Origin: Moraxellaceae bacterium
GTDB taxonomy: Bacteria; Pseudomonadota; Gammaproteobacteria; Pseudomonadales; Ketobacteraceae
Reading direction: 5' to 3'
NCBI GenBank assembly: GCA_002402125.1
Contig: NVVG01000002.1
Coordinates: forward strand, 98,017-115,759
DNA: 17,743 nucleotides
The translations under genes were made by a program, and so were the position numbers. The notes beneath the pieces were generated by a model. That model saw only the letters and a list, made by a program, of their open reading frames with translations, ran no database searches and was not told the origin of the DNA. Positions 1 to 6,648 of this stretch are shown here, one piece after another. The first letter of the stretch is position 1; each line of letters starts with the position of its first letter.

Positions 1-534
1 ACCGGAGGCACCCAAGCCCTGGAGGCAGTGTTAACCGCGTTACCATCCAATACGCTGCCGATCCTTATTGTGCAACATATGCCGGAACATTTTACCAAGG
101 CCTTTGCTAAACGTCTGGATCAACTGTGTAAGGTCGAGGTAAAAGAAGCGGAAGATAATGATGCCTTAATGCCGGGGCGAGTACTCATTGCCCCTGGGGG
201 TAAACATATGATGTTACAAGTCACTCAATTTGGAGCCTCGGTGCAAGTAAAAGATGGGCCGTTGGTGAGTCGCCATAAACCCTCGGTTGATGTGTTATTT
301 CGTTCGGTTTCTAAATGTGCAGGGAATAAAGCGTTGGGCATTATCATGACTGGCATGGGGGATGATGGTGCAAGAGGCATGAAAGAAATGCATATGGTAG
401 GCGCGAGCACTGTTGCGCAGAATGAAAAAACCTGTGTGGTTTACGGCATGCCAAAGGAAGCGGTTAAATTGGGTGCTGTTGACCGAGAAGTAGCATTAGA
501 AAAAATCCCGGCAATGATAGCTGACTATAAATAG
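1..534 (+). CDS. cheB: CheB-type protein-glutamate methylesterase, 3' part (5' end outside window)
   Basis: The frame is open from base 1 and begins [10 protein letters not shown], which is the turn just after the catalytic Ser of the CheB methylesterase domain, so the start codon, the Ser and any N-terminal receiver domain lie to the left. The remaining 177 residues carry the catalytic His in IVQHMPE (about residue 26 of the fragment) and the catalytic Asp in [12 protein letters not shown], both in normal spacing. The family hydrolyses glutamyl methyl esters on chemoreceptors and deamidates Gln. The fragment is clearly different in sequence from the second, single-domain cheB at 8355-8927, so the window holds two paralogues. 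No chemotaxis gene follows on this strand, so this is probably the last gene of a cluster to the left. Whether it is a full chemotaxis CheB cannot be judged from this piece. Confidence 0.9.
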   Translation, partial: TGGTQALEAVLTALPSNTLPILIVQHMPEHFTKAFAKRLDQLCKVEVKEAEDNDALMPGRVLIAPGGKHMMLQVTQFGASVQVKDGPLVSRHKPSVDVLFRSVSKCAGNKALGIIMTGMGDDGARGMKEMHMVGASTVAQNEKTCVVYGMPKEAVKLGAVDREVALEKIPAMIADYK

Positions 535-573
535 TTGAATTAGAGTAGAGGCATATGTAGAAATCTATGTGGC

Positions 574-611
574 AACTTATGTAGAACATAGTAACTTATG
601 TAGAATATAGT
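574..611. repeat. Tandem direct repeat, 2 x 19 bp, between convergent genes
   Basis: The unit AACTTATGTAGAACATAGT (574-592) is followed directly by a copy with one change, C to T (593-611). A looser relative lies just upstream around 553-570 (ATATGTAGAAATCTATGT). Each unit is itself an imperfect inverted repeat (ACTTATG / CATAGT around TAGAA). It sits in the 143-bp gap between the convergent cheB and araC-type genes. It could be a terminator-like or protein-binding element. It is AT-rich and has no U-tract typical of an intrinsic terminator. Confidence 0.6.
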
Positions 612-677
612 AACTATAAAGCTATGAATAAATAGACCAAAAACAAATTATTTAAGTCAGCTGTCGATATAAAAACT

Positions 678-1724
678 CTATTGCTCGCAATGCTGTGATC
701 GATATTCTGTGGGAGTTAATTGCGTGTGTTTACGAAACGCACGGGAAAAAGACGATAGATTATTAAAACCTGTGTTGTAACCAATATTTTTGATTGAAAG
801 TTGTGTATCCTCCAACTCTCGTTTGGCTTTTTCTATGCGCACTTTAAGTTGTATTTCCTTAAAATTCGCCTTTTCCTGTTGAAGTTTACGTGACAGCGAG
901 CGTGCCGACATACTGAGTTGTTCTGCTACCATGTCGAGGGAATATCGATGTTGTAGGTGGTCACCCTTCATCAACATATTGTACACCTGTTGTGATACGG
1001 TGTGGTTGCTCTGGATGTTAGCGACCAGTATTTCACATTCCTTTATTGCCTGTTGATAGGTTAGGGGACTTGAGTTTTCATTGGGTTTGTCTAACCAGTT
1101 TGCTTCTAATACTAAATAGCATGAATTGCGGGAGAAATTCGGGCAAGTTTCAAATTCTTTCTCGTAAAACTCGTTTGAATATACCTTCTCGTGAGTGAAA
1201 TTTATTTCCATATCAGACGCTTCTGGATTGAGGGAAATTAACAGCTTTCGCACTGCTAATAACACCAGTTCCATGTACATGTCTTGAACCACATCAAGGT
1301 GATAAATAGGCTGGAGTTCCAATATGACCTGATTCCGTTTGGTCTTGACCTGGAGGTTTAACGCGGGGGTGGTGACCATATAGAATCTTTCTAATACATT
1401 AATTCCATCACGGAGTGTGGGTGCGGTTATCGTCGCTGTGCCGATGGGGCCAAAATGGTGGGATTGAATATCTTCGATGTAATGTTTGGTTTGCTCTTGG
1501 GCACCAAAAAACCGCATACCCATCAGTAATATCTGGCGATAGGATTCTAGGGAGATGAAGGTGTTCAATATGTCGCTTTTTTGAATTTTTACGTTGGCAA
1601 TATTTTCTACCACGTATTCCCAGTCGGCGGTCTTAAGTCCCCGCCTAGCAAGTGATTTTTCAGGCATTTGGACCATAAACAGGGGGACCAACACATCTCG
1701 CGGAGCTTCATCGATTTGGGTCAT
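678..1724 (-). CDS. AraC-family transcriptional regulator with arabinose-binding-type N-terminal domain
   Basis: The protein has 348 residues, the usual length for the AraC subgroup with a large N-terminal ligand domain (Arabinose_bd type, as in OruR/ArgR-like regulators). Residues about 30-210 form that domain. The C-terminal 88 residues (from about 261, YSLDMVAEQLSMSARSLSRK) form the double helix-turn-helix, with the characteristic second-helix stretch GYNTGFNNLSSFSRAFRKHT and TPTEYR. It should bind DNA and activate transcription in response to a small molecule, but the ligand is unknown. The gene follows the CapA-family gene on the same strand after 127 bp and probably has its own promoter in that gap. 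The ATG is preceded by only a weak ribosome-binding site. A local target such as the CapA/membrane protein operon is possible but unproven. Confidence 0.9.
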   Translation of the reverse strand: MTQIDEAPRDVLVPLFMVQMPEKSLARRGLKTADWEYVVENIANVKIQKSDILNTFISLESYRQILLMGMRFFGAQEQTKHYIEDIQSHHFGPIGTATITAPTLRDGINVLERFYMVTTPALNLQVKTKRNQVILELQPIYHLDVVQDMYMELVLLAVRKLLISLNPEASDMEINFTHEKVYSNEFYEKEFETCPNFSRNSCYLVLEANWLDKPNENSSPLTYQQAIKECEILVANIQSNHTVSQQVYNMLMKGDHLQHRYSLDMVAEQLSMSARSLSRKLQQEKANFKEIQLKVRIEKAKRELEDTQLSIKNIGYNTGFNNLSSFSRAFRKHTQLTPTEYRSQHCEQ

Positions 1725-1851
1725 GGTTGTATCTACACAGTTATTGTTTTTTTATCTGATTTTTTCTATTTATTTTTTAGGAATCCGTCCAGGATAACTG
1801 AATTTTAGTCCTATTTGTAATAGTTTGGTTTGTGGGTGTGTATTTCGGTGG

Positions 1852-3114
1852 TTATTCCTTATAGGTGACCCAGTACCATAGGGCTTTGACTGCGTCTTGT
1901 CCGCTAATCCAGATTAGCCGCATTCTCTCGCTAAAGCTGAATCCAGCGCCTTCCATGTGTTGCTTGGGAATGTCCAAGAATTCATCTAATTCATTGATGC
2001 AAAAATCCCATGGGCATTGGATGCCTTGCTGGTCAAATAGCGTTAAAAACTGCTTGCCGTCAGGCGGGTGAAAGCTATGGTCATAGGTGTAGGTATACTT
2101 GGGTGAGTGCCAGTCAACGTGGCCTTGAGCGTCTTTTTCGATTTCGAGCTCTGCGATGACGCCTAGCTGTGACCAAATCGATGGGGTGTATGAGGTGAAA
2201 TTCCCCAAGGAATAGTAGGCAATGGATTTTCTAGGAATGCCATCACTGGTATTCATCCTGCACTGGTGTGCTGACTGGGAGGCGATGCTATCCGGTAGGC
2301 TTTTTTCATAACCATTAAAAAAGCAGACTTCGGCGGGTTGGATGGTATGTGAATGAGAGCCGATAATAACATCCCAGCCCTGGCGCATGATTTCTCGTGC
2401 AATCTGGAGTTGTTGCGGTTGGGGGTACATGTGTTGCTCATACCCCCAATGTATGCTGATGACTTTAAAATCGATATTATCGCTATCCATCGCAGCTAAT
2501 ACTTGTTTGATGGGGTTGTAGTTCAGGTCACAGGTGTTAGTCCATTTTTCATAGGGGATTTTAGCGATGCCTTGTAGTAGGGGGTTAAAGGCTATTTTGC
2601 TGGCGGCGAAGTTTGTGCTGTTATTGATAAAGGTGGTTAAGGCGTAATAACCAATACGAATAGCATTTTTTTCGATGACTGCGTAAGGTTTGTTTGTTTG
2701 CTGGATGCCAGTTTGTTGGATGTCGTGTTGTTTCAAATAATCCAGGGTATCGTGAATGGCCTGGTCGGGGTAATCAAAGGTGTGATTGTTGGCTAATGAC
2801 AGGGCACTAAATATATTGCTACCGTCGGAACGTTGGAATGCGGACAGCACCGATGGGTCGGAATTCATCTTAAACAGGCTGTCGGTGGGTACCGGGTAGG
2901 CTGGAGATATTAATGTTTCCAAATTCCCGACGACAACATCTGATTTTTCTAAGTGGGCGTTTAATCGGCTGTCGACATAATTTTTTTGTGGTGATGGTAT
3001 TTTCATGATGTCACCCACCGCGGAAAAGCGAATGCTGTGCACCGGCTCGGAGACCAGAGAATGATTGTTCAGCGCTTTTAGAATATCTTTTTGTGCCACT
3101 AGATGTTTGTTCAT
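1852..3114 (-). CDS. CapA-family (poly-gamma-glutamate synthesis protein-like) body, lacking its in-frame N-terminus
   Basis: This 420-codon frame holds the CapA/YwtB-type metallophosphatase-like fold. Motifs seen are GDIM (34-37), GNLE (63-66), ANNHTFD (108-114), HWGYE (222-226) and GSHSH (252-256). Relatives take part in capsule or poly-gamma-glutamate export, and some act as secreted hydrolases. The ATG at 3114 is probably not the natural start: no Shine-Dalgarno precedes it, and the same frame stays open upstream to the TGA at 3250-3252, reading plausible protein (for example YDSHPYKGFTKNWSLTDD just before this Met). The missing signal peptide lies in another frame at 3111-3353. One extra C, or two fewer, in the C9 tract at 3230-3238 would join both into a 500-residue exported protein (499 or 500). 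As read, the body could be made only by reinitiation at the ATGA overlap or by slippage. The family call is firm; the functional state is open. Confidence 0.85.
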   Translation of the reverse strand: MNKHLVAQKDILKALNNHSLVSEPVHSIRFSAVGDIMKIPSPQKNYVDSRLNAHLEKSDVVVGNLETLISPAYPVPTDSLFKMNSDPSVLSAFQRSDGSNIFSALSLANNHTFDYPDQAIHDTLDYLKQHDIQQTGIQQTNKPYAVIEKNAIRIGYYALTTFINNSTNFAASKIAFNPLLQGIAKIPYEKWTNTCDLNYNPIKQVLAAMDSDNIDFKVISIHWGYEQHMYPQPQQLQIAREIMRQGWDVIIGSHSHTIQPAEVCFFNGYEKSLPDSIASQSAHQCRMNTSDGIPRKSIAYYSLGNFTSYTPSIWSQLGVIAELEIEKDAQGHVDWHSPKYTYTYDHSFHPPDGKQFLTLFDQQGIQCPWDFCINELDEFLDIPKQHMEGAGFSFSERMRLIWISGQDAVKALWYWVTYKE

Positions 3115-3353
3115 ATCATCGGTGAGGGACCAATTTTTGGTAAAGCCTTTATAGGGATGGGAGTCGTAAAAGACGGCAGTGGTGATGCCCGGTACCGCGG
3201 TAGTAATGCAGTCTGGGTTGTGCTGGGCTGGGGGGGGGTGGCTAAAAATTCAGTTGCGATGGCTTCATTGGCTAGGTTTAGTTGAATGCACAGACTGAAG
3301 CAGAAAACAATGAATGTTGTATACCAAGAGCCCACGCGGGTAAAAGCAATCAT
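3111..3353 (-). pseudogene. N-terminal signal-peptide part of the CapA-family gene, out of frame with its body
   Basis: Translation begins at ATG 3353, with an AGG Shine-Dalgarno 10 nt upstream and a TAATG junction to the upstream membrane-protein gene. The first 39 residues (MIAFTRVGSWYTTFIVFCFS, then LCIQLNLANEAIATEFLAT) look like a signal peptide plus a short linker. After the homopolymer the frame turns into Pro/Ser/Thr-rich low-complexity sequence typical of out-of-frame reading. It ends at TGA 3111-3113, overlapping the ATG at 3114 by ATGA. It is therefore best read as the 5' end of the CapA gene, not a separate gene. A real 80-residue secreted peptide cannot be excluded. Confidence 0.75.
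3230..3238 (-). repeat. Poly-C tract (C9 on the coding strand) at the CapA frameshift point
   Basis: Nine consecutive G on the plus strand, so nine C in the mRNA sense of the CapA gene. It falls about 39 codons after the start, exactly where the coding signal switches from one frame to the other. The distance from ATG 3353 to the body frame is 239 bases, so 10 or 7 C would restore one frame. Tracts of this kind mediate slipped-strand phase variation in surface genes of several bacteria; they are also common sites of sequencing error. Confidence 0.85.
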
Positions 3354-3985
3354 TAAATTTGACCTGTTATTGTTTTGGTTTTGGTTCCTGCAAGGAAAAG
3401 CTGATGCAGTAAGATCCCTGGTGCTGTGAGTAGCAAAATATAACCCCAGTTTATCAGGTTGGTAGGGCTTAATAGGTCACCCACGGCGCCATAACCCAGG
3501 GTGAATAGGGTGTCTCCCATACCCACAAGAATAAACAGGAAACATAGGCAGAAATATAAGTAACTCACCGTCAATCCCATTTTCCTCCATAAGGGTAATT
3601 TCTGTTTTGGCAAAATAGGTGGCATTTCTCCATGGTTGAGGGCTTTTTTGGCTAACCAACCGCAATAACCGGCATAGAGTGTTGGCGCAAATGCAAAGTA
3701 GGGTAGTTGGTTGAGGGTACCAAATGAGTCATCGATATAGAGGTAGAAATTACCCACGCCGACAATAGGTGTTATGACAAACCCTAGACCCAATATCTTG
3801 TTCATTGAGATAGAGCCATCTCTACGTTGTTGCTTCGAGATCAGCCAGAGACAGGTGAGGTTGTAGAGGGTGACTACAGCGATGACCAAGCGAATGGGTT
3901 CGAAATCAAAAACAGTGAGTGCTAGGGGTAAACTGATTAGCAGGCTGGAAGGAAGTAACAACAGGATGGATAGAGTTAGGTGCAA
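3353..3985 (-). CDS. Polytopic inner-membrane protein of unknown function
   Basis: A 210-residue, very hydrophobic protein with about six predicted membrane helices (near residues 4-26, 30-50, 63-83, 90-110, 136-158 and 180-200) and short charged loops (SKQQRRDGS, LPKQKLPLWRK). I do not recognise a family. The start is TTG at 3985. No ATG or GTG occurs in frame before the upstream stop at 4040-4042, and a good Shine-Dalgarno (CCGGAGC) lies about 8 nt before this TTG. It overlaps the next gene by one base (TAATG at 3351-3355), so it is translationally coupled to the CapA-family gene. A joint role at the envelope, such as polymer export or membrane anchoring, is inference from that coupling. 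Confidence 0.75.
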   Translation of the reverse strand: MHLTLSILLLLPSSLLISLPLALTVFDFEPIRLVIAVVTLYNLTCLWLISKQQRRDGSISMNKILGLGFVITPIVGVGNFYLYIDDSFGTLNQLPYFAFAPTLYAGYCGWLAKKALNHGEMPPILPKQKLPLWRKMGLTVSYLYFCLCFLFILVGMGDTLFTLGYGAVGDLLSPTNLINWGYILLLTAPGILLHQLFLAGTKTKTITGQI

Positions 3986-4072
3986 CGCTTGGCTCCGGAA
4001 CGATAAAGATCTATTGGGGTGCTTAGGTTTCTCCCCTGACTATAGAGCAAAACCTGCATTGTAAAAAGCCTA

Positions 4073-4228
4073 TTAGGGTGAGATATTAACGGATGCAGCA
4101 TCTAGGCTGACGGTATGTGCCTGGCATTCCATTTCTAGGGTTAAAAATCCGCTGTCGCCATGCTGGTGGCCAACTAGGGAGATTACCCCTAGCTCTTGTT
4201 GGTCAATATTTGCACTGTACGTATACAT
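4073..4228 (-). CDS. Small hypothetical protein, 51 residues
   Basis: A short ORF beginning MYTYSANIDQQELGVISLVG and ending SLDAASVNISP, with TAA at 4073-4075. It has no membrane segment; the alternating polar/hydrophobic pattern suggests beta strands. The case for translation is the strong Shine-Dalgarno AGAGGAAA ending 2 nt before the ATG, with the AGAGG core spaced 5 nt. It lies 87 bp upstream of the membrane-protein gene on the same strand, and 77 bp separate it from the divergent lipoprotein gene. It could be a leader gene of the minus-strand operon. No family is recognised, and length alone leaves real doubt. Confidence 0.45.
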   Translation of the reverse strand: MYTYSANIDQQELGVISLVGHQHGDSGFLTLEMECQAHTVSLDAASVNISP

Positions 4229-4305
4229 AGTTTCCTCTATATGTCTCAAGTGCTAAAGTGAGTGGCTTCTTATTCAATTTCGTTTTAATAGAAAAGGCAT
4301 GCTTC

Positions 4306-5817
4306 ATGATACGTTCAAAGCTAATGTTGTTAGGGGTTGCGCTGATTTCCCTTACCTTGTCAGGTTGTTTTGAGAGCTGGAAAGACCCAGACACTGGCCT
4401 GATGTGGCAAATAAAGAGTAAAGATGCCGACAGCACGGAGTTTAGGGGCATTATTCCGATTGAGGCCTTTGAATATTGTGAGAATTTGGTATCGGCGGGT
4501 TATGATAATTGGCGCATGCCGACCTATGCGGAACTGCAGTCCATTATTGCCGATAATCCTAATACCGAACCCGGTGGTGCCTGCCAGGTAGGTGATGCGG
4601 GGGCCGGTACAGCGCAGGGTAAAACGGCGGTTTGTGCAAGCACCGCGCCCGCCGGTGATTATGGCGGCCCTGGAGCAGGCGGATGTTATTGGAAAGAGGG
4701 TCTGCAAGGCCCCTGTAATCGAGTGGATCCCTACGGTACCCACCCCTATGAGACTCTGGCAGCGGACCCTGCCCATGATCAGCCCAATGATTGGATTAGC
4801 TATGTGACCTTTGCAACAGGCGCAGTGGGTTATAACCATGCCTGTAGTTTGGCGGAAGTCCGTTGTGTGCGCAGTGACAAACCGGTGGAGCCCTGTCTTA
4901 TGGATGGTAAGCCATGCCATGAATACTACCGAAGCAAAGCCTATTGTGATCAAGACTTTACCGCCCAGGCCGATATCCTGCGAGTTACCATCAATTTACC
5001 ATCGACGCCTTCCATCGATCCTGCCTATCAGCTGGTGGGTTTTCTCTACAAAACCGATCCTGAGTGGTATCCACCCCTAGGCCCACCGGATGGTGGCACA
5101 GATTACAATCAAATTTTTCTTGCCCAGCCTGGTTCACCGGTAATCGACGTAGGAACCCCTTACGTGATGGAGATTCCTGGTACCAGTTATTATCGTGAGG
5201 CGTTGTTAGATGGCGATTATCAATTGTTTTTCGAATTGCAATTAGTGAACATATTCCCGCCGATTCCGGTTGCTGGCGATTTTATTTATGGTGAAAATCA
5301 ACTGCCGATATCATTTCCGTTTAATGGTAGTGAGCACACCGGTACGGTGCTGGAGATGGAAGTTAATCTAGAGCTGGTTGGTTGCCCGAGTGAGACTCCG
5401 GTAGCCTGTGCTGATCGCAGCTGTGCAATTGATGCGGATTCTTGCCCAGTGGCCAATGGTTGCCCGGAGACAAGTAGCTGCTTCCCTAACTGCCCCTCCG
5501 ATGTAGAAATTTATACGTGCTTCTATAACAATATCTTTGATGGTGGCAACATCGCCATGGTGGATTACCCCAGCAGTGAAAATTGGACATCGGCGGATGC
5601 ATTAACCAATTGTCAGTCAATTTTAGGCTCGAGCAATGAAAGAATAGTCAATGGCAATAGCCAAAGTGCCTTGGTGCAAATTGGCGGCCAAGCCAGTGGT
5701 CGTTGTGTGTTTACCGATGACGGTAAGCGTTCATTTGCGCAAGATCTTAGCTCAACAATTTGTGCGTTAGGCGGCGGGGTTCGAGAGGCTACAGGGCCCT
5801 ATTGTAATGTGTATTAA
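4306..5817 (+). CDS. Cys-rich DUF1566 (Lcl C-terminal-like) lipoprotein
   Basis: The start at 4306 is chosen over the longer frame from 4258 because it gives a proper lipoprotein signal (MIRSKLMLLGVALISLTLSG then Cys21) and has AAAAGG 8 nt upstream. The residue after Cys21 is Phe, so outer-membrane sorting is expected. Residues about 25-190 match the DUF1566/Lcl_C pattern: DPDTGLMWQ near the start, DNWRMPTYAELQSII, then NDWISYVTFATGAVGY and VRCVRSD at the end. A Gly/Cys-rich insertion separates the two halves. A middle region of about 160 residues rich in Pro and Tyr follows, then a Cys-rich tail (CPSETPVACADRSCAIDADS and onward). The mature protein has 22 Cys besides the lipidated one, an even number compatible with disulfides. 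Function is unknown; the domain occurs in surface proteins, including Legionella collagen-like adhesin. The gene stands alone. Confidence 0.85.
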   Translation: MIRSKLMLLGVALISLTLSGCFESWKDPDTGLMWQIKSKDADSTEFRGIIPIEAFEYCENLVSAGYDNWRMPTYAELQSIIADNPNTEPGGACQVGDAGAGTAQGKTAVCASTAPAGDYGGPGAGGCYWKEGLQGPCNRVDPYGTHPYETLAADPAHDQPNDWISYVTFATGAVGYNHACSLAEVRCVRSDKPVEPCLMDGKPCHEYYRSKAYCDQDFTAQADILRVTINLPSTPSIDPAYQLVGFLYKTDPEWYPPLGPPDGGTDYNQIFLAQPGSPVIDVGTPYVMEIPGTSYYREALLDGDYQLFFELQLVNIFPPIPVAGDFIYGENQLPISFPFNGSEHTGTVLEMEVNLELVGCPSETPVACADRSCAIDADSCPVANGCPETSSCFPNCPSDVEIYTCFYNNIFDGGNIAMVDYPSSENWTSADALTNCQSILGSSNERIVNGNSQSALVQIGGQASGRCVFTDDGKRSFAQDLSSTICALGGGVREATGPYCNVY

Positions 5818-5927
5818 GGTAAGCTGATTATTAAGGCAAGGTATGGCCTAGGATGCGATGGGTTATAACCTTATGCATGCTGAAAATGGAATTTAATCCT
5901 AGGTTTTCCTAGACAGGAGAACCTTAT

Positions 5928-5944
5928 CTAGGGGCATCACCTAG
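5928..5944. other. Short hairpin CTAGG / CCTAG
   Basis: A perfect 5-bp stem (5928-5932 with 5940-5944) around a 7-nt loop, in the 229-bp gap between the lipoprotein gene and the first yfiR. Further CCTAG copies lie at 5847, 5898 and 5908. No U-tract follows, so it is not a convincing terminator. A binding site is possible but unsupported. Confidence 0.25.
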
Positions 5945-5959
5945 TGTTAATGGTTTATT

Positions 5960-5988
5960 TTGCTGTGATCACAAGCAGGCACTATACT
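5960..5988 (+). promoter_or_regulatory. Predicted sigma70-type promoter of the first yfiR gene
   Basis: TTGCTG (5960-5965) and TATACT (5983-5988) are 17 bp apart. The -10 matches TATAAT at 5 of 6; the -35 matches only in TTG. The spacer overlaps a perfect TGTGATCACA palindrome (5964-5973), which could be an operator, although it lacks the 6-bp gap of a CRP/Vfr site. Transcription would begin near 5995. Confidence 0.45.
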
Positions 5989-6046
5989 GAGAAAGGGCGC
6001 CCCGTTTAGCGCGGTGTTTCCCTCGACCACTAATAGTGAGGCTGCC

Positions 6047-6628
6047 GTGTTTTTAAGGGATGCACGCCATCCAGATAGTCGTCAGAAAAGAACCCGTAAG
6101 CCGATAGTTCGGGTTACTTTTTTATTGTGCCTGTTTATTTTCTCTCAATATGGTTATGCCAAGCGACCTAGCTCAGAAAGAATACAATCTCTGTTGATAT
6201 ATAAGTTGGCTACTCTAGTCGAATGGTCAAATATTGAGAATATAAAAACGTTTCATATTGGTGTTGTGGGTAAAAACCAAAAATTATTGGCTGAGTTGAT
6301 TTTGGCCTCAAGAGTAATAAAAGTTCACGGCCGATCGGTACAAGTGGCGACAGTAGACCCTGATAGTGTTAGTGGTAATCAATTTCAAATAATCTTCGTT
6401 AATCAGAATGTTAGGCGTAAAGTCAGCCAATTGGCAAAGCGTATTCGCCACACCGATACACTGTTGGTTAGTCGCGGAAGCAAAGCGCGGGATGCTTTTA
6501 TGTTCAATTTTATTGTGAAAAACAAAAAAATATATTTCGAGGTCAATCGCGATAATTTGTTGTCCGAACGGCTTGTGGTAGATGATGCCCTAATGTCACT
6601 TGGTCTGTGCTTAAATTGTTCGGAATAG
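6047..6628 (+). CDS. YfiR-family (DUF4154) periplasmic protein, orphan copy
   Basis: Residues after the signal region follow the YfiR pattern: YKLATLVEWSN early (the family's LxxFxxxVEWP-like motif), FHIGVVGKNQ, VSGNQFQIIFV, DTLLVSRGSK, then FNFIVKNKKIYFEVNRDNLL and a short tail. YfiR of Pseudomonas sits in the periplasm and represses the diguanylate cyclase YfiN. A signal peptide (VTFLLCLFIFSQYGYA) follows a long basic n-region. I prefer GTG 6047 because GAGG lies 5 nt upstream; the frame also allows GTG 6014, with no clear ribosome-binding site. The C-terminus carries a CxxC pair (GLCLNCSE). No cyclase or sensor follows on this strand: the next gene is convergent and ends only 20 bp away. 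Its partner is therefore encoded elsewhere, or is one of the membrane sensors in this window. Confidence 0.75.
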   Translation: MFLRDARHPDSRQKRTRKPIVRVTFLLCLFIFSQYGYAKRPSSERIQSLLIYKLATLVEWSNIENIKTFHIGVVGKNQKLLAELILASRVIKVHGRSVQVATVDPDSVSGNQFQIIFVNQNVRRKVSQLAKRIRHTDTLLVSRGSKARDAFMFNFIVKNKKIYFEVNRDNLLSERLVVDDALMSLGLCLNCSE

Positions 6629-6648
6629 GTTAGGATTTGGTTAGTGGC

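Noticed and set aside
1594..1797. 67-codon plus-strand ORF across the araC-type start
   Set aside because: It covers the 5' end of the regulator and its upstream gap; the hydrophobic tail comes from the T-rich spacer.
4203..4451. 82-codon minus-strand ORF
   Set aside because: It overlaps the start of the lipoprotein gene and the 51-codon ORF in another frame, and I see no support for it.
4360..4953. 197-codon ORF on the minus strand
   Set aside because: It lies fully antisense to the DUF1566 lipoprotein, which has a lipobox, a ribosome site and domain motifs. The antisense product has no recognisable features.
5964..5973. TGTGATCACA as a CRP/Vfr site
   Set aside because: A CRP-type site needs TGTGA and TCACA separated by about 6 bp; here the half-sites abut. 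Kept only as a plain palindrome.
5818..6046. c-di-GMP riboswitch upstream of yfiR
   Set aside because: Looked for because of the c-di-GMP context; I found no conserved GEMM-type core in this leader, only short CCTAG repeats and small palindromes.
6629..6648. Bidirectional terminator between the convergent yfiR and kinase genes
   Set aside because: Only 20 bp separate them, with no GC-rich stem and no T-run.
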